From assembly GCA_050012355.1 (NCBI GenBank), contig JBEKHI010000097.1, forward strand, positions 1 to 22,459: 22,459 nt of DNA, read 5' to 3'. The stretch comes from JBEKHI01 sp050012355. GTDB lineage: Bacteria > Actinomycetota > Actinomycetes > Streptosporangiales > Streptosporangiaceae. Positions within the stretch are counted from its first letter, which is position 1, and each line of letters begins with the position of its first letter. Positions 16,206-22,439 of the stretch are shown here, piece by piece. The notes under the pieces were generated by a model, which was given only the letters and a program-made list of their open reading frames with translations, made no database searches and was not told the DNA's origin. Made by a program: the position numbers and the translations under genes.

Positions 16206-16213
16206 TTTGCTCG

Positions 16214-17389
16214 ATGTCACTGCGCTTCCACTGGTTCCTTCCGACCAACGGCGACGGGCGCGACATCGTCGGTGGCGGGCATGGCATGGCCACCGGCTCG
16301 GCCGGAGCGGTGCGGCCCGCGACGGTCAAGTACATGGGGCAGATCGCGCGCAGCGCCGAGCAACTCGGCTTCGAGGGCGCGCTTACTCCGACCGGCGCTT
16401 GGTGCGAAGACGCCTGGCTGACCACCGCGATGCTCGTCGAGGTCACCGAGCGGCTCAAGTTCCTCGTCGCCTTCCGCCCGGGACTGATCTCCCCGACACT
16501 CTCAGCGCAGATGGCCGCGACCTTCCAGCGGCATTCCGAGGGGCGCCTGCTGCTGAACGTCGTTACCGGCGGCGAGGCCGCCGAGCAGCGGGCATATGGC
16601 GACTTCCTGTCCAAGGACGACCGGTACGCCAGATGCGGCGAGTTCCTCGACATCGTGACCCGGCTCTGGCGCGGTGAGAGCGTCGACTTCCAGGGCGATC
16701 ACCTGCGCGTTGAGGGGGCGAGGCTGGCCCGCGTGCCCGATCCGATCCCGCCGCTGTACTTCGGCGGCTCGTCGTCCGCCGCCGGCCCGATCGCCGCCGC
16801 CTACACCGACGTGTACCTGACGTGGGGCGAGCCGCCGTCCGCGGTGGACACCAAGTTGCGGTGGATCGAAGAGCTGGCCGCGCAGCGCGGACGGTCGGTC
16901 CGTTTCGGCATCCGCTTGCACGTCATCAGCCGGGATACCGCCGAGGAAGCGTGGCGTCAGGCGGACCGGCTCATCGAGGGCGTGGACGAGGCGATGATCA
17001 GCCAGGTGCAGGGCGGCCTCGCGCAGTCCGAGTCCGAGGGGCAGCGGCGGATGCGTGAACTGCACGGCGGCTCCCGCGATGGCCTGGTCGTCGCGCCGAA
17101 CCTGTGGGCGGGCGTCGGACTGGTCCGAGGCGGCGCGGGGACCGCGCTGGTTGGCTCGCACACCGAGGTCGCGGACCGGATCGAGGAGTACGCCAAGCTC
17201 GGTATCACCGAGTTCGTACTGTCCGGGTACCCGCACCTGGAGGAGGCATACTGGTTCGGCGAAGGCGTGCTGCCGATCTTGCAATCCCGAGGGCTCTGGA
17301 ACCACCCGGTACAAACAAAGGACACCACGGTGAACATCACCCCGTTCGCTCCGACCTTCGGCGACGAGGCTAAGCGGGCCGCGTCATGA
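16214..17389 (+). CDS. ssuD: FMNH2-dependent alkanesulfonate monooxygenase (SsuD-like)
   Basis: A 391-residue LLM-class flavin-dependent monooxygenase, close to the 381 residues of E. coli SsuD. The family cleaves the C-S bond of alkanesulfonates with FMNH2 and O2, releasing sulfite and an aldehyde. Visible features are the start MSLRFHWFLPTNGDGR, Cys64 in GAWCEDAW (matching the SsuD Cys54 region), FRPGLISPTLSAQMAATF, LLLNVVTGGE, Arg234/His236 in IRLHVISRD (matching Arg226/His228), and LSGYPHLEEAYWFGEGVLP near the C-terminus. GGAGG 8 bp upstream supports the ATG at 16214. The reductase gene overlaps its stop by 4 bp (ATGA). The exact substrate range could include other sulfonates or sulfones. 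Confidence 0.92.
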   Translation: MSLRFHWFLPTNGDGRDIVGGGHGMATGSAGAVRPATVKYMGQIARSAEQLGFEGALTPTGAWCEDAWLTTAMLVEVTERLKFLVAFRPGLISPTLSAQMAATFQRHSEGRLLLNVVTGGEAAEQRAYGDFLSKDDRYARCGEFLDIVTRLWRGESVDFQGDHLRVEGARLARVPDPIPPLYFGGSSSAAGPIAAAYTDVYLTWGEPPSAVDTKLRWIEELAAQRGRSVRFGIRLHVISRDTAEEAWRQADRLIEGVDEAMISQVQGGLAQSESEGQRRMRELHGGSRDGLVVAPNLWAGVGLVRGGAGTALVGSHTEVADRIEEYAKLGITEFVLSGYPHLEEAYWFGEGVLPILQSRGLWNHPVQTKDTTVNITPFAPTFGDEAKRAAS

Positions 17390-17880
17390 CGACCGTCGCC
17401 GTTGTCACTGGCAACCCGAAGCCGGCATCCCGCACTCACGGCGTCGCGCTGGCGGTCGCCGACGCGCTCGGCGCGACCGACAGGCTCGTGGTGGATCTCG
17501 CCGAGTATGCGCCACGCCTGTTCGACTGGTCCGACACCGAGCTGAGCGAACTGACCGCCTCCGTCGCGGACGCGGACATCGCCATCTTCGCCTCGCCCAC
17601 CTACAAGGCCACCTACACCGGGCTCCTGAAAGCGTTCCTCGACCGGTACGGCTCGAACGGACTGGCGGGCAGCGTCGCGGTCCCGGTCATGACCGGCGGC
17701 TGGCCCGGTCACCTGCTCGCCGTCGAGGTACACCTGCGCCCGGTCCTCGTTGAGCTAGGCGCGTCGGTCCCGTCGCGGGGCCTGTACGTCACCGAGCCCG
17801 AGCTAGCGTCGCTGGACTCCGCCGTCGGCAAGTGGGCGGAAACCGCCGTCCCGCTCATCACCCGCGCCGCCGCGTCGTGA
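17386..17880 (+). CDS. ssuE: NAD(P)H-dependent FMN reductase (SsuE-like)
   Basis: A 164-residue flavodoxin-like reductase that should supply FMNH2 to the SsuD partner. The N-terminal phosphate-binding loop reads VVTGNPKPASRTH, and FASPTYKATYTGLLKAFLD (about 66-84) is the hallmark of the SsuE/MsuE group. TGGWPGHLLAVEVHLRPVL lies in the flavin-binding half. The ATG overlaps the ssuD stop as ATGA, so the two subunits are translationally coupled and presumably made in step. It is slightly shorter than E. coli SsuE (191 residues), as is common for actinobacterial versions. It could equally be called MsuE-like. Confidence 0.88.
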   Translation: MTTVAVVTGNPKPASRTHGVALAVADALGATDRLVVDLAEYAPRLFDWSDTELSELTASVADADIAIFASPTYKATYTGLLKAFLDRYGSNGLAGSVAVPVMTGGWPGHLLAVEVHLRPVLVELGASVPSRGLYVTEPELASLDSAVGKWAETAVPLITRAAAS

Positions 17881-18196
17881 CGCTGAGCCGATCCCGTACG
17901 CTAACTACCCGTCGCCCGTCCGCCGATAGGCGGGCAGGCGGTCGGCGTCCGCGCGGATTAGCGGCTCAGCCAGAGCAGCCCGCCCCGCCGACCGACCTCG
18001 TGCGTCCGGGCGGCGGCCTTGAGCGCGTCAGAAAGCCTGGACGTGCGCGGTGCCAGGACCTCGTGATCGTGGGCAGGAACGCCTTAGCCTCGGGTTCCGG
18101 CATTTGCTGACGAAATGGGCTGCTCGCTGCGGGCCGCCGCCGGCGGACGCTGCTCCATCACAGACGGCGGCGAACCTCACGGTCTGCCGACCGCGC
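17881..18196. other. 316-bp convergent gap with no intact gene
   Basis: This lies between ssuE (+) and the flavin reductase (-). It holds a hairpin (17914-17939), a 9-bp inverted pair (17882-17890 and 17962-17970), and the first half of a 22-bp imperfect direct repeat. On the - strand a 41-codon open stretch (18083-17961, stop at 17960-17958) has mostly G/C third positions and ends in GGLLWLSR. It has no start codon, and an in-frame stop lies immediately upstream, so at most it is a gene remnant. Confidence 0.45.
17914..17939 (+). terminator. Hairpin downstream of ssuDE
   Basis: GCCCGTCCGCC (17914-17924), loop GATA, GGCGGGCAGGC (17929-17939): an 11-position stem with one T-G wobble and one C-A mismatch, 34 bp after the ssuE stop. 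There is no U-tract. It is a plausible actinomycete-type terminator. Confidence 0.5.
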
Positions 18197-18228
18197 TCAA
18201 AGGGACGGCGAGCTTCGCGGTCTGCCGA
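18169..18228. repeat. 22-bp imperfect direct repeat, 38 bp apart
   Basis: 18169-18190 and 18207-18228 match in 19 of 22 positions, and the last 11 (CGGTCTGCCGA) are identical. The second copy encodes the C-terminal residues of the flavin reductase; the first lies just beyond its stop. It may be a small duplication at the gene end. Confidence 0.5.
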
Positions 18229-18724
18229 GCGAGGCGTAGGAGCCGCGGTAGAAGACGAGGGGAGTGGCGCCATTGGCGGCGACCGACGCGTGACGGACCC
18301 GGCCGATGACGATCTCGTGGTCGCCGCCGGGCAGGCGATGCTCGACGGTGCACTCCAGGACGGCGAGCACGCCGTCCAGTCGCGGGGCTCCGGTGGGGCC
18401 TGGCTGGTGCCGGATCCCTTCCCAGGCCGCCGATATCCCCCGCCGGGCGAAATTTGCCGACAAATGCTGATGGCTGTCGGCCAGCACGTTGACCGCGAAT
18501 GCCCCATGGGACTGGATCGCCTGCAGCGTGAGGCTATCCAGATCGAAGCAGACCAGCAGCAGCGGCGGGTCGAGCGACAGCGAGGTCACGGCGTTGGCCG
18601 TGGTTCCCACCGGCTCGCCGGCGGGATCTACCGAGGTGATGACGGTCACTCCGGTGGCGAAGTGGCCCATCGCATAACGAAACTCATCCGCGGATACCGA
18701 GCTGTCCAGTATGTTCTCCGTCAT
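18197..18724 (-). CDS. Flavin reductase (HpaC-like, FMN-binding split barrel)
   Basis: A 175-residue protein of the flavin-reductase-like family. FRYAMGHFATGVTVITSVD (about 15-33), GTTANAVTSLSLDPPLLLVC (about 40-59) and AFAVNVLADSHQHLSANFA are typical of the reductase components of two-component flavin monooxygenases. The ATG overlaps the stop of the upstream sfnB-like gene by 4 bp (ATGA on the - strand), so it should supply reduced flavin to that enzyme. It is unrelated in fold to the SsuE-type reductase across the gap, so the island carries two different flavin suppliers. The C-terminal RGSYASLGRPRSSPSL includes the direct-repeat sequence and may be slightly altered. Confidence 0.9.
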   Translation of the reverse strand: MTENILDSSVSADEFRYAMGHFATGVTVITSVDPAGEPVGTTANAVTSLSLDPPLLLVCFDLDSLTLQAIQSHGAFAVNVLADSHQHLSANFARRGISAAWEGIRHQPGPTGAPRLDGVLAVLECTVEHRLPGGDHEIVIGRVRHASVAANGATPLVFYRGSYASLGRPRSSPSL

Positions 18725-19944
18725 AAGATCTGCCCGTGGTTCGGTGGTGGCACATCATTAAGGAAGTAGTTCCCTATATGGTGATATTTCCACGTGACCG
18801 GATCGTGAGACGCATGAGTCCGTGCGTTGCGCCAGTGGCGGCTGAGGTCGTACTTCTCGTCGGCCGCCGACGCCCCGCTCAGTGAGAACAGATCGCTGGA
18901 CACCCCGACCGCGACCTCGCTGGCGAAAGCCTTAGCCTGCGCCACGGCCAGCGAACCGCGCGCCGCGGAAGCGGCCGTGGCGGGTATCCGTCCCACCTCG
19001 TCCAGCTCGTCGGCCGCCCAGGCCAGTAGCGCCTCGGCGGCGCGAACCTTAGTGGCCAGCGAACCGAACTCGTGCAGAGTGTGCGGATCGGCCGCCGCGC
19101 TCGGAGCCAGTCCGGCGCGAGAAGCCTCGAAGAATGGCCGGGCCTTGTCCCGCACGAACCAGCGTGCGTCGCGCAGCGCGCCGACCGCGATGCCCACCTG
19201 GATCGAGGCGTGCACGAGCTGGGACCGCGCGCCGAGCTGCTGTGGCACCTCAAACGCACTGGCATACGGGATCACCAGCGCCGGATCCACCTCGACGTTG
19301 TCGAACAAGACCGAGCCGCTGACCGTGGCCCGCTGGCCCATGACATTCCAGTCTGAGTCGGCCGTCACTCCCGGCGCCTGCCGTGGCACGAAGGCCAGTA
19401 CGAGCGACCCGGACTCATCCAGCGCGCTGACCCCGATCCAGGCGGCGCTGATCGCTCCGGTGCAGTAGTACTTCCGGCCGATCAGCCGGAGCACCCCGGA
19501 GTCATCGGGTGCCAGCCGGGTGGCGAGATCCTGGGCATGCTTGCCGCCGCGTTCGGCCAGGCCGTTGCCGAACCGGGATCCGGCGAGCACCGACCCGAAC
19601 AGGGTCGCTTGCTGGGCGGGGGACCCCCAGGCGGCCAGCACGTCGGTGAACAGGAAGTGGGCTTGGGGTACCTGGGCGATGGCAGGGTCCACCGCCGCTA
19701 TGGTCTTAATCACTCCAGACAGCGTGCTGGCGCCAAGCTCTGGGCCGCCATAGCTGCGAGGAACGGTGATCGCCAGCAGGCCGCTGGCGTCAAGCGCCGC
19801 GAGTTCCGCCACTGGGACGGTCCCCGCGCGATCCCGGTCGATGACCCCGGGAGCCAGGCTGGCGGCGTATCTTTCGGCCGCCGAGAGAGCCTCCTGGCGA
19901 GTCTGGATCAAGTCTCGTCGTTCCGTATCCAGTGTGGCACTCAT
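18721..19944 (-). CDS. sfnB: SfnB-like sulfur-acquisition oxidoreductase
   Basis: A 407-residue enzyme with the acyl-CoA dehydrogenase fold, in the group of SfnB and DszC-like FMNH2-dependent monooxygenases used in sulfur scavenging. AITVPRSYGGPELG (N-terminal domain), AQVPQAHFLFTDVLAAWGS, GRKYYCTGAISAAWIGV (middle) and HWRNARTHASHDPVTWKYHH (from about residue 370) are characteristic; the HxxHxP-type region replaces the acyl-CoA catalytic glutamate. The ATG at 19944 is preferred because the protein then starts MSATLDTERRDL; a TTG at 19980 would add 12 atypical residues and overlaps a TTGACA element. The reductase gene follows with a 4-bp overlap. The sulfur substrate (sulfone, thioether or sulfonate) is not readable. 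Confidence 0.88.
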   Translation of the reverse strand: MSATLDTERRDLIQTRQEALSAAERYAASLAPGVIDRDRAGTVPVAELAALDASGLLAITVPRSYGGPELGASTLSGVIKTIAAVDPAIAQVPQAHFLFTDVLAAWGSPAQQATLFGSVLAGSRFGNGLAERGGKHAQDLATRLAPDDSGVLRLIGRKYYCTGAISAAWIGVSALDESGSLVLAFVPRQAPGVTADSDWNVMGQRATVSGSVLFDNVEVDPALVIPYASAFEVPQQLGARSQLVHASIQVGIAVGALRDARWFVRDKARPFFEASRAGLAPSAAADPHTLHEFGSLATKVRAAEALLAWAADELDEVGRIPATAASAARGSLAVAQAKAFASEVAVGVSSDLFSLSGASAADEKYDLSRHWRNARTHASHDPVTWKYHHIGNYFLNDVPPPNHGQIL

Positions 19945-20087
19945 ACCCCACAGCCTGACATATGATTGCCCAGATGTCAATATTTACGACCTGTTTGATA
20001 GGGTTTTCGACTACGAAGAGTTATCGCAGATGGGATACCCTTTCGCGGGCTAATCCGCAGGTCAGAGGAATGAGAGGCAGGGCCTTA
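19945..20087. promoter_or_regulatory. Divergent AT-richer region upstream of sfnB and the binding-protein pseudogene
   Basis: This is markedly less GC-rich than its surroundings. TTGACA on the - strand (19980-19975) is a perfect -35, 31 bp before the sfnB ATG, but its -10 is unclear (CAGGCT at 17-bp spacing). CTGTTTGATAGGGTTT (19991-20006) is, on the - strand, similar to the ssuD upstream motif at 16167-16182. TTGATA at 19995 may be a -35 for the + strand pseudogene. Confidence 0.45.
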
Positions 20088-20417
20088 ATGCGACGGAGTG
20101 TGCTCACCGCGGCGGTAGCCGTTGTGGGAGCGGGTCTGCTACGACCCGTGGTTCGAGAACAACGCACCGTCCAACGGCCAGGGCTACGAGAGCGCGGTGA
20201 CCTATGCGATCGCGGAGCAACTCGGCTTCAAGGCCAGCCAGGTCAGTGGGTATACGAGCCGTTCAACGACGCGTACGCGCCGGGGACGAAGAAGTTCGAC
20301 TTCGACATCAACGAGGTCTCCTACTCGGCGGCTCGCGCGCAGGCGGTCACCTTCTCCGACAGCTACTACGACGTGACGCAGGCTCTGGTGGCGCTGAAGA
20401 GCAGCCCGATCGCGACC
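20088..20417 (+). pseudogene. Decayed amino-acid-type ABC solute-binding protein (SBP family 3)
   Basis: Three recognisable pieces survive. A signal-peptide-like MRRSVLTAAVAVVGAGLL starts at the ATG at 20088. A mature N-terminus RVCYDPWFENNAPSNGQGYE, then SAVTYAIAEQLGFKASQV, lies in a different frame. WVYEPFNDAYAPGTKKFDFD, then NEVSYSAARAQAVTFSDSYY and VTQALVALKSSPIA, lies back in the first frame. Loss of one base near 20244 (GTCAGTGGG instead of GTCCAGTGGG) would explain the second switch. A deletion between leader and mature domain explains the first. Homology stops near 20417, about half-way through a normal binding protein of about 300 residues. The family binds amino acids or similar polar solutes in the periplasmic/cell-wall space. 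No cognate permease is present. Confidence 0.82.
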
Positions 20418-20456
20418 GTACCCGCACCCGCCCGCGGCCCAGCACCTCGCCCGCAG

Positions 20457-20512
20457 CCCCATGGATGTCCCATCGATGGGGCCATAGCGCATGTAATGGG
20501 CCATCCATGGGG
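20457..20512. repeat. Dispersed palindromic repeat, copy 2
   Basis: CCCCATGGATG (20457-20467) and CATCCATGGGG (20502-20512) are perfect 11-bp inverted arms. After one mismatch, CCCAT (20469-20473... paired as CCCAT/ATGGG with 20496-20500) continues the stem. It contains GATGTCCCATCG (20464-20475) and TAATGGGCCATC (20494-20505), both shared with copy 1. It lies between the truncated pseudogene and the convergent SnoaL-like gene, just after a C-rich stretch (20416-20460). It could also act as a terminator for both. Confidence 0.8.
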
Positions 20513-20533
20513 TGGTTTTGCCGTCCTGGCTGG

Positions 20534-20974
20534 CTAGCTCGCCGTGAGGGTGGCGGCTAGGTCGGCGGTGCGGCCGAGCATCCCGGCCGTGGCGATCGGG
20601 TCCATGTAGTCGTCGTAAGCGACGATCTCGCCGTCGCGGACCCTGATGACGCCGAGCGCGGTGGAGCTGTACGGCGCGTTGGCCGCCCGCGACCAGCCGT
20701 GGTGCCTGATCTCGGCGACCACCACCTCCGGGTCGTCGGTCTCGCGGATCACCGCCGTCGGGGCGTCCGCCATGTCCAGCAGTTCGCGAGCCTGCTCGAG
20801 GCCGCCGAAGAATTCGCGGATCGCCGCCCGCCCGCGCAGCTCCGGCGGCTGACCGGGGATGGCGAACGGGTACTTGAGCACCCCGTCCTCGGCGAACAAG
20901 TCGGCGAAGACGACTCCGTCGCCGGCCACCATGCGACGGACCTGCTCGGCGACCTCGCGTGGCGTAGCGGACAT
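20534..20974 (-). CDS. SnoaL-like (NTF2-fold) protein
   Basis: A 146-residue single-domain protein of the SnoaL/NTF2-like superfamily. VAEQVRRMVAGDGVVFADLF, then AEDGVLKYPFAIPGQPPELR, then GRAAIREFF, is the typical first half; GVIRVRDGEIVAYDDYMDP is the typical last strand pair. Members include small cyclases, isomerases and binding proteins, so the reaction cannot be named. AGGAGG (20988-20983 on the - strand), 8 bp upstream, supports the ATG at 20974. Divergent TetR regulator 71 bp away is the probable controller. Its stop (TAG) lies 22 bp from repeat copy 2. Confidence 0.88.
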   Translation of the reverse strand: MSATPREVAEQVRRMVAGDGVVFADLFAEDGVLKYPFAIPGQPPELRGRAAIREFFGGLEQARELLDMADAPTAVIRETDDPEVVVAEIRHHGWSRAANAPYSSTALGVIRVRDGEIVAYDDYMDPIATAGMLGRTADLAATLTAS

Positions 20975-21045
20975 GCTGTACCTCCTATAATCGCCAGCGA
21001 TGACCCCGCTTAGACTATACGGAACGATCGCCCCGGTTAGCAACC
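20975..21045. promoter_or_regulatory. Divergent promoters between SnoaL-like gene and TetR gene
   Basis: On -, TTGCTA (21043-21038) and TATAGT (21019-21014), 18 bp apart, precede the SnoaL-like gene. On +, a perfect -10 TATAAT (20986-20991) would give a leader of about 48 bp for the TetR gene, but it also overlaps the SnoaL ribosome site region and lacks a good -35. No strong palindrome was found. Confidence 0.5.
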
Positions 21046-21837
21046 ATGGCTGACCGGCCGCTGCGGGCCGATGCCCGCCGGAACCGTGAGAAGGTACTGC
21101 TCGCCGCGCGCGCCGCGTTCGCCGAGTCCGGCTACGACGTGCCGCTGGATGAGATCGCGGCCCGCGCGGGCGTTGGGCCGGGCACCGTGTACCGCCACTT
21201 TCCGACCAAGGAAGCGCTGTTCGAGGCGGTGGCGGTAGCCCGGGTCGAGGACCTGATCGCGGACGCGAGGTCCCGGGCGGACGCCGCCGACCCGGGCAAG
21301 GCGTTTTTCGGGTTCCTCGGGCGGGTCGGCGACGAGGCGGTCTCCAAGCGCGACATGCCCGCGGTGATCGAGGTTCGCGGTGAGCTCCGCCAGGAGCTCT
21401 ACGGCGCGCTCGGCACATTGCTCCGCCGTGCTCAGCGTTCCGGAGCGGTCCGCGGCGACATCGGCGTCCCGGAACTTATTGTGCTGCTGAAGTCCTTGCT
21501 CACCGGTATCCAGGAGGCCCCGGCGCTCAAGGACACCGTGCAGGCCGTCATCACGGATGGCCTGCGGGCGCGGTCTTTACCGGCCCAGCGATGGCCCACC
21601 GCTGGCGCTATAGCGCTATCGATGTCCCATCGCTGGGGCCGTTACATGGGTTCTGGCTGGGCGAGCGAGGCGGGCGTGCCGCCGCGGACGAGGCGGCTGA
21701 CCTCGGTGCGCAGGTGGACGAACTCGCGTAGCTCCTTGGTGGCGATCTGGTCGCGCGGGCTGGGCAGGTTGACCGGGATCTCGGCGCGGACGCGGCCTGG
21801 TCCCGCCGACAGCACGATCACCCGGTCCCCGGTGTAG
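21046..21837 (+). CDS. TetR-family regulator with repeat-derived C-terminal tail
   Basis: Residues 1-179 form a normal TetR protein: KVLLAARAAFAESGYDVPLD, then EIAARAGVGPGTVYRHFPTK, then an all-helical ligand domain of the SbtR-like type ending near AVITDGLRARSLP. The expected stop is missing. The frame runs into palindromic repeat copy 3 (from residue 179) and then antisense through the end of the convergent SsuB-like gene to 21837, adding about 84 arginine- and serine-rich residues (total 263). The DNA-binding and dimerisation parts are intact, so the protein may still work. It likely controls the divergent SnoaL-like gene. The ATG at 21046 fits the family start. Confidence 0.85.
   Translation: MADRPLRADARRNREKVLLAARAAFAESGYDVPLDEIAARAGVGPGTVYRHFPTKEALFEAVAVARVEDLIADARSRADAADPGKAFFGFLGRVGDEAVSKRDMPAVIEVRGELRQELYGALGTLLRRAQRSGAVRGDIGVPELIVLLKSLLTGIQEAPALKDTVQAVITDGLRARSLPAQRWPTAGAIALSMSHRWGRYMGSGWASEAGVPPRTRRLTSVRRWTNSRSSLVAIWSRGLGRLTGISARTRPGPADSTITRSPV
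21584..21637. repeat. Dispersed palindromic repeat, copy 3
   Basis: CCCAGCGATGG (21584-21594) and CCATCGCTGGG (21627-21637) are perfect 11-bp inverted arms. The centre holds a perfect 12-bp palindrome GCGCTATAGCGC (21605-21616). It contains GATGTCCCATCG (21621-21632), and its left half 21589-21609 matches copy 1 (16017-16037) in 19 of 21 positions. It begins exactly where the TetR protein should end and stops 5 bp before the SsuB-like stop codon. Confidence 0.82.
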
Positions 21838-22439
21838 ACGCTCTCGTCAATGTCGTGGGTGACCAGCAGGATCGTGATCTTCCGCTCCGCGCGTACCCGG
21901 AGCACGAGGTCCTCGAGATCCTCGCGGGTCTGCGCGTCGACCGACCCGAACGGCTCGTCCATCAGCAGCAGCACCGGGTTGTAGGCGAGCGCGCGAGCGA
22001 TCGCGACCCGCTGCTGCATGCCGCCGGAAAGCTGCCACGGGTACTTGCCGGCCACCCCGGGGAGTCCGACGTCGCGCAGCGCTTCCTCCGCGATCACGCG
22101 CCGCGCGGCGCGTCCCGGGGTCGTCCGGCGGTCAGCGGTCCGATGGCGCAGCGGGAGCGTCACATTCGCGCCTACGGTCAGCCACGGGTAAAGGGAGCGG
22201 CTGTAATCCTGGAAGACCACACCGAGACCGTCGGGAACCCGGGTCACCGGCGTACCGTTCAGCACGACAGAACCGCTGGTGGGCGGCATCAACCCGGCTA
22301 TACACCGCAGCAACGTCGACTTGCCGCAGCCGGAGGGACCGACTATCGATACAAGCTCGCCGTCCGCGACGGACAGCGTGATCCCCTGGATTGCTTCGTG
22401 CTGCCCGTAGGAACGGGTCACATCGTTTAGTTCAAGCAT
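21642..22439 (-). CDS. ssuB: Sulfonate/nitrate-type ABC importer ATPase (SsuB-like)
   Basis: A 265-residue ATP-binding protein of the nitrate/sulfonate/taurine importer group. Walker A is GPSGCGKST (residues 34-42), followed by GVVFQDYSRSLYPWLTVGAN (Q-loop, the SsuB/TauB-typical LYPWLTV), signature QLSGGMQQRVAIARAL, Walker B LLLMDEPFGSVDAQTRE and H-loop LVTHDIDESV. It would energise a permease/binding-protein pair, presumably encoded beyond the right edge since this is the last gene of a leftward unit. The context with ssuD, ssuE and sfnB favours organosulfur uptake, but taurine, nitrate or pyrimidine-precursor import cannot be excluded. The last 196 bp are overlapped by the extended TetR frame. 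Confidence 0.88.
   Translation of the reverse strand: MLELNDVTRSYGQHEAIQGITLSVADGELVSIVGPSGCGKSTLLRCIAGLMPPTSGSVVLNGTPVTRVPDGLGVVFQDYSRSLYPWLTVGANVTLPLRHRTADRRTTPGRAARRVIAEEALRDVGLPGVAGKYPWQLSGGMQQRVAIARALAYNPVLLLMDEPFGSVDAQTREDLEDLVLRVRAERKITILLVTHDIDESVYTGDRVIVLSAGPGRVRAEIPVNLPSPRDQIATKELREFVHLRTEVSRLVRGGTPASLAQPEPM

Noticed and set aside
17882..17970. 9-bp inverted pair GCTGAGCCG / CGGCTCAGC
   Set aside because: Arms are 71 bp apart with no support from inner pairing; could be chance in GC-rich DNA.
20088..20537. A single intact secreted protein covering 20088-20537
   Set aside because: The central part in that frame is arginine-rich nonsense, while the binding-protein sequence continues in another frame, showing a frameshifted pseudogene.
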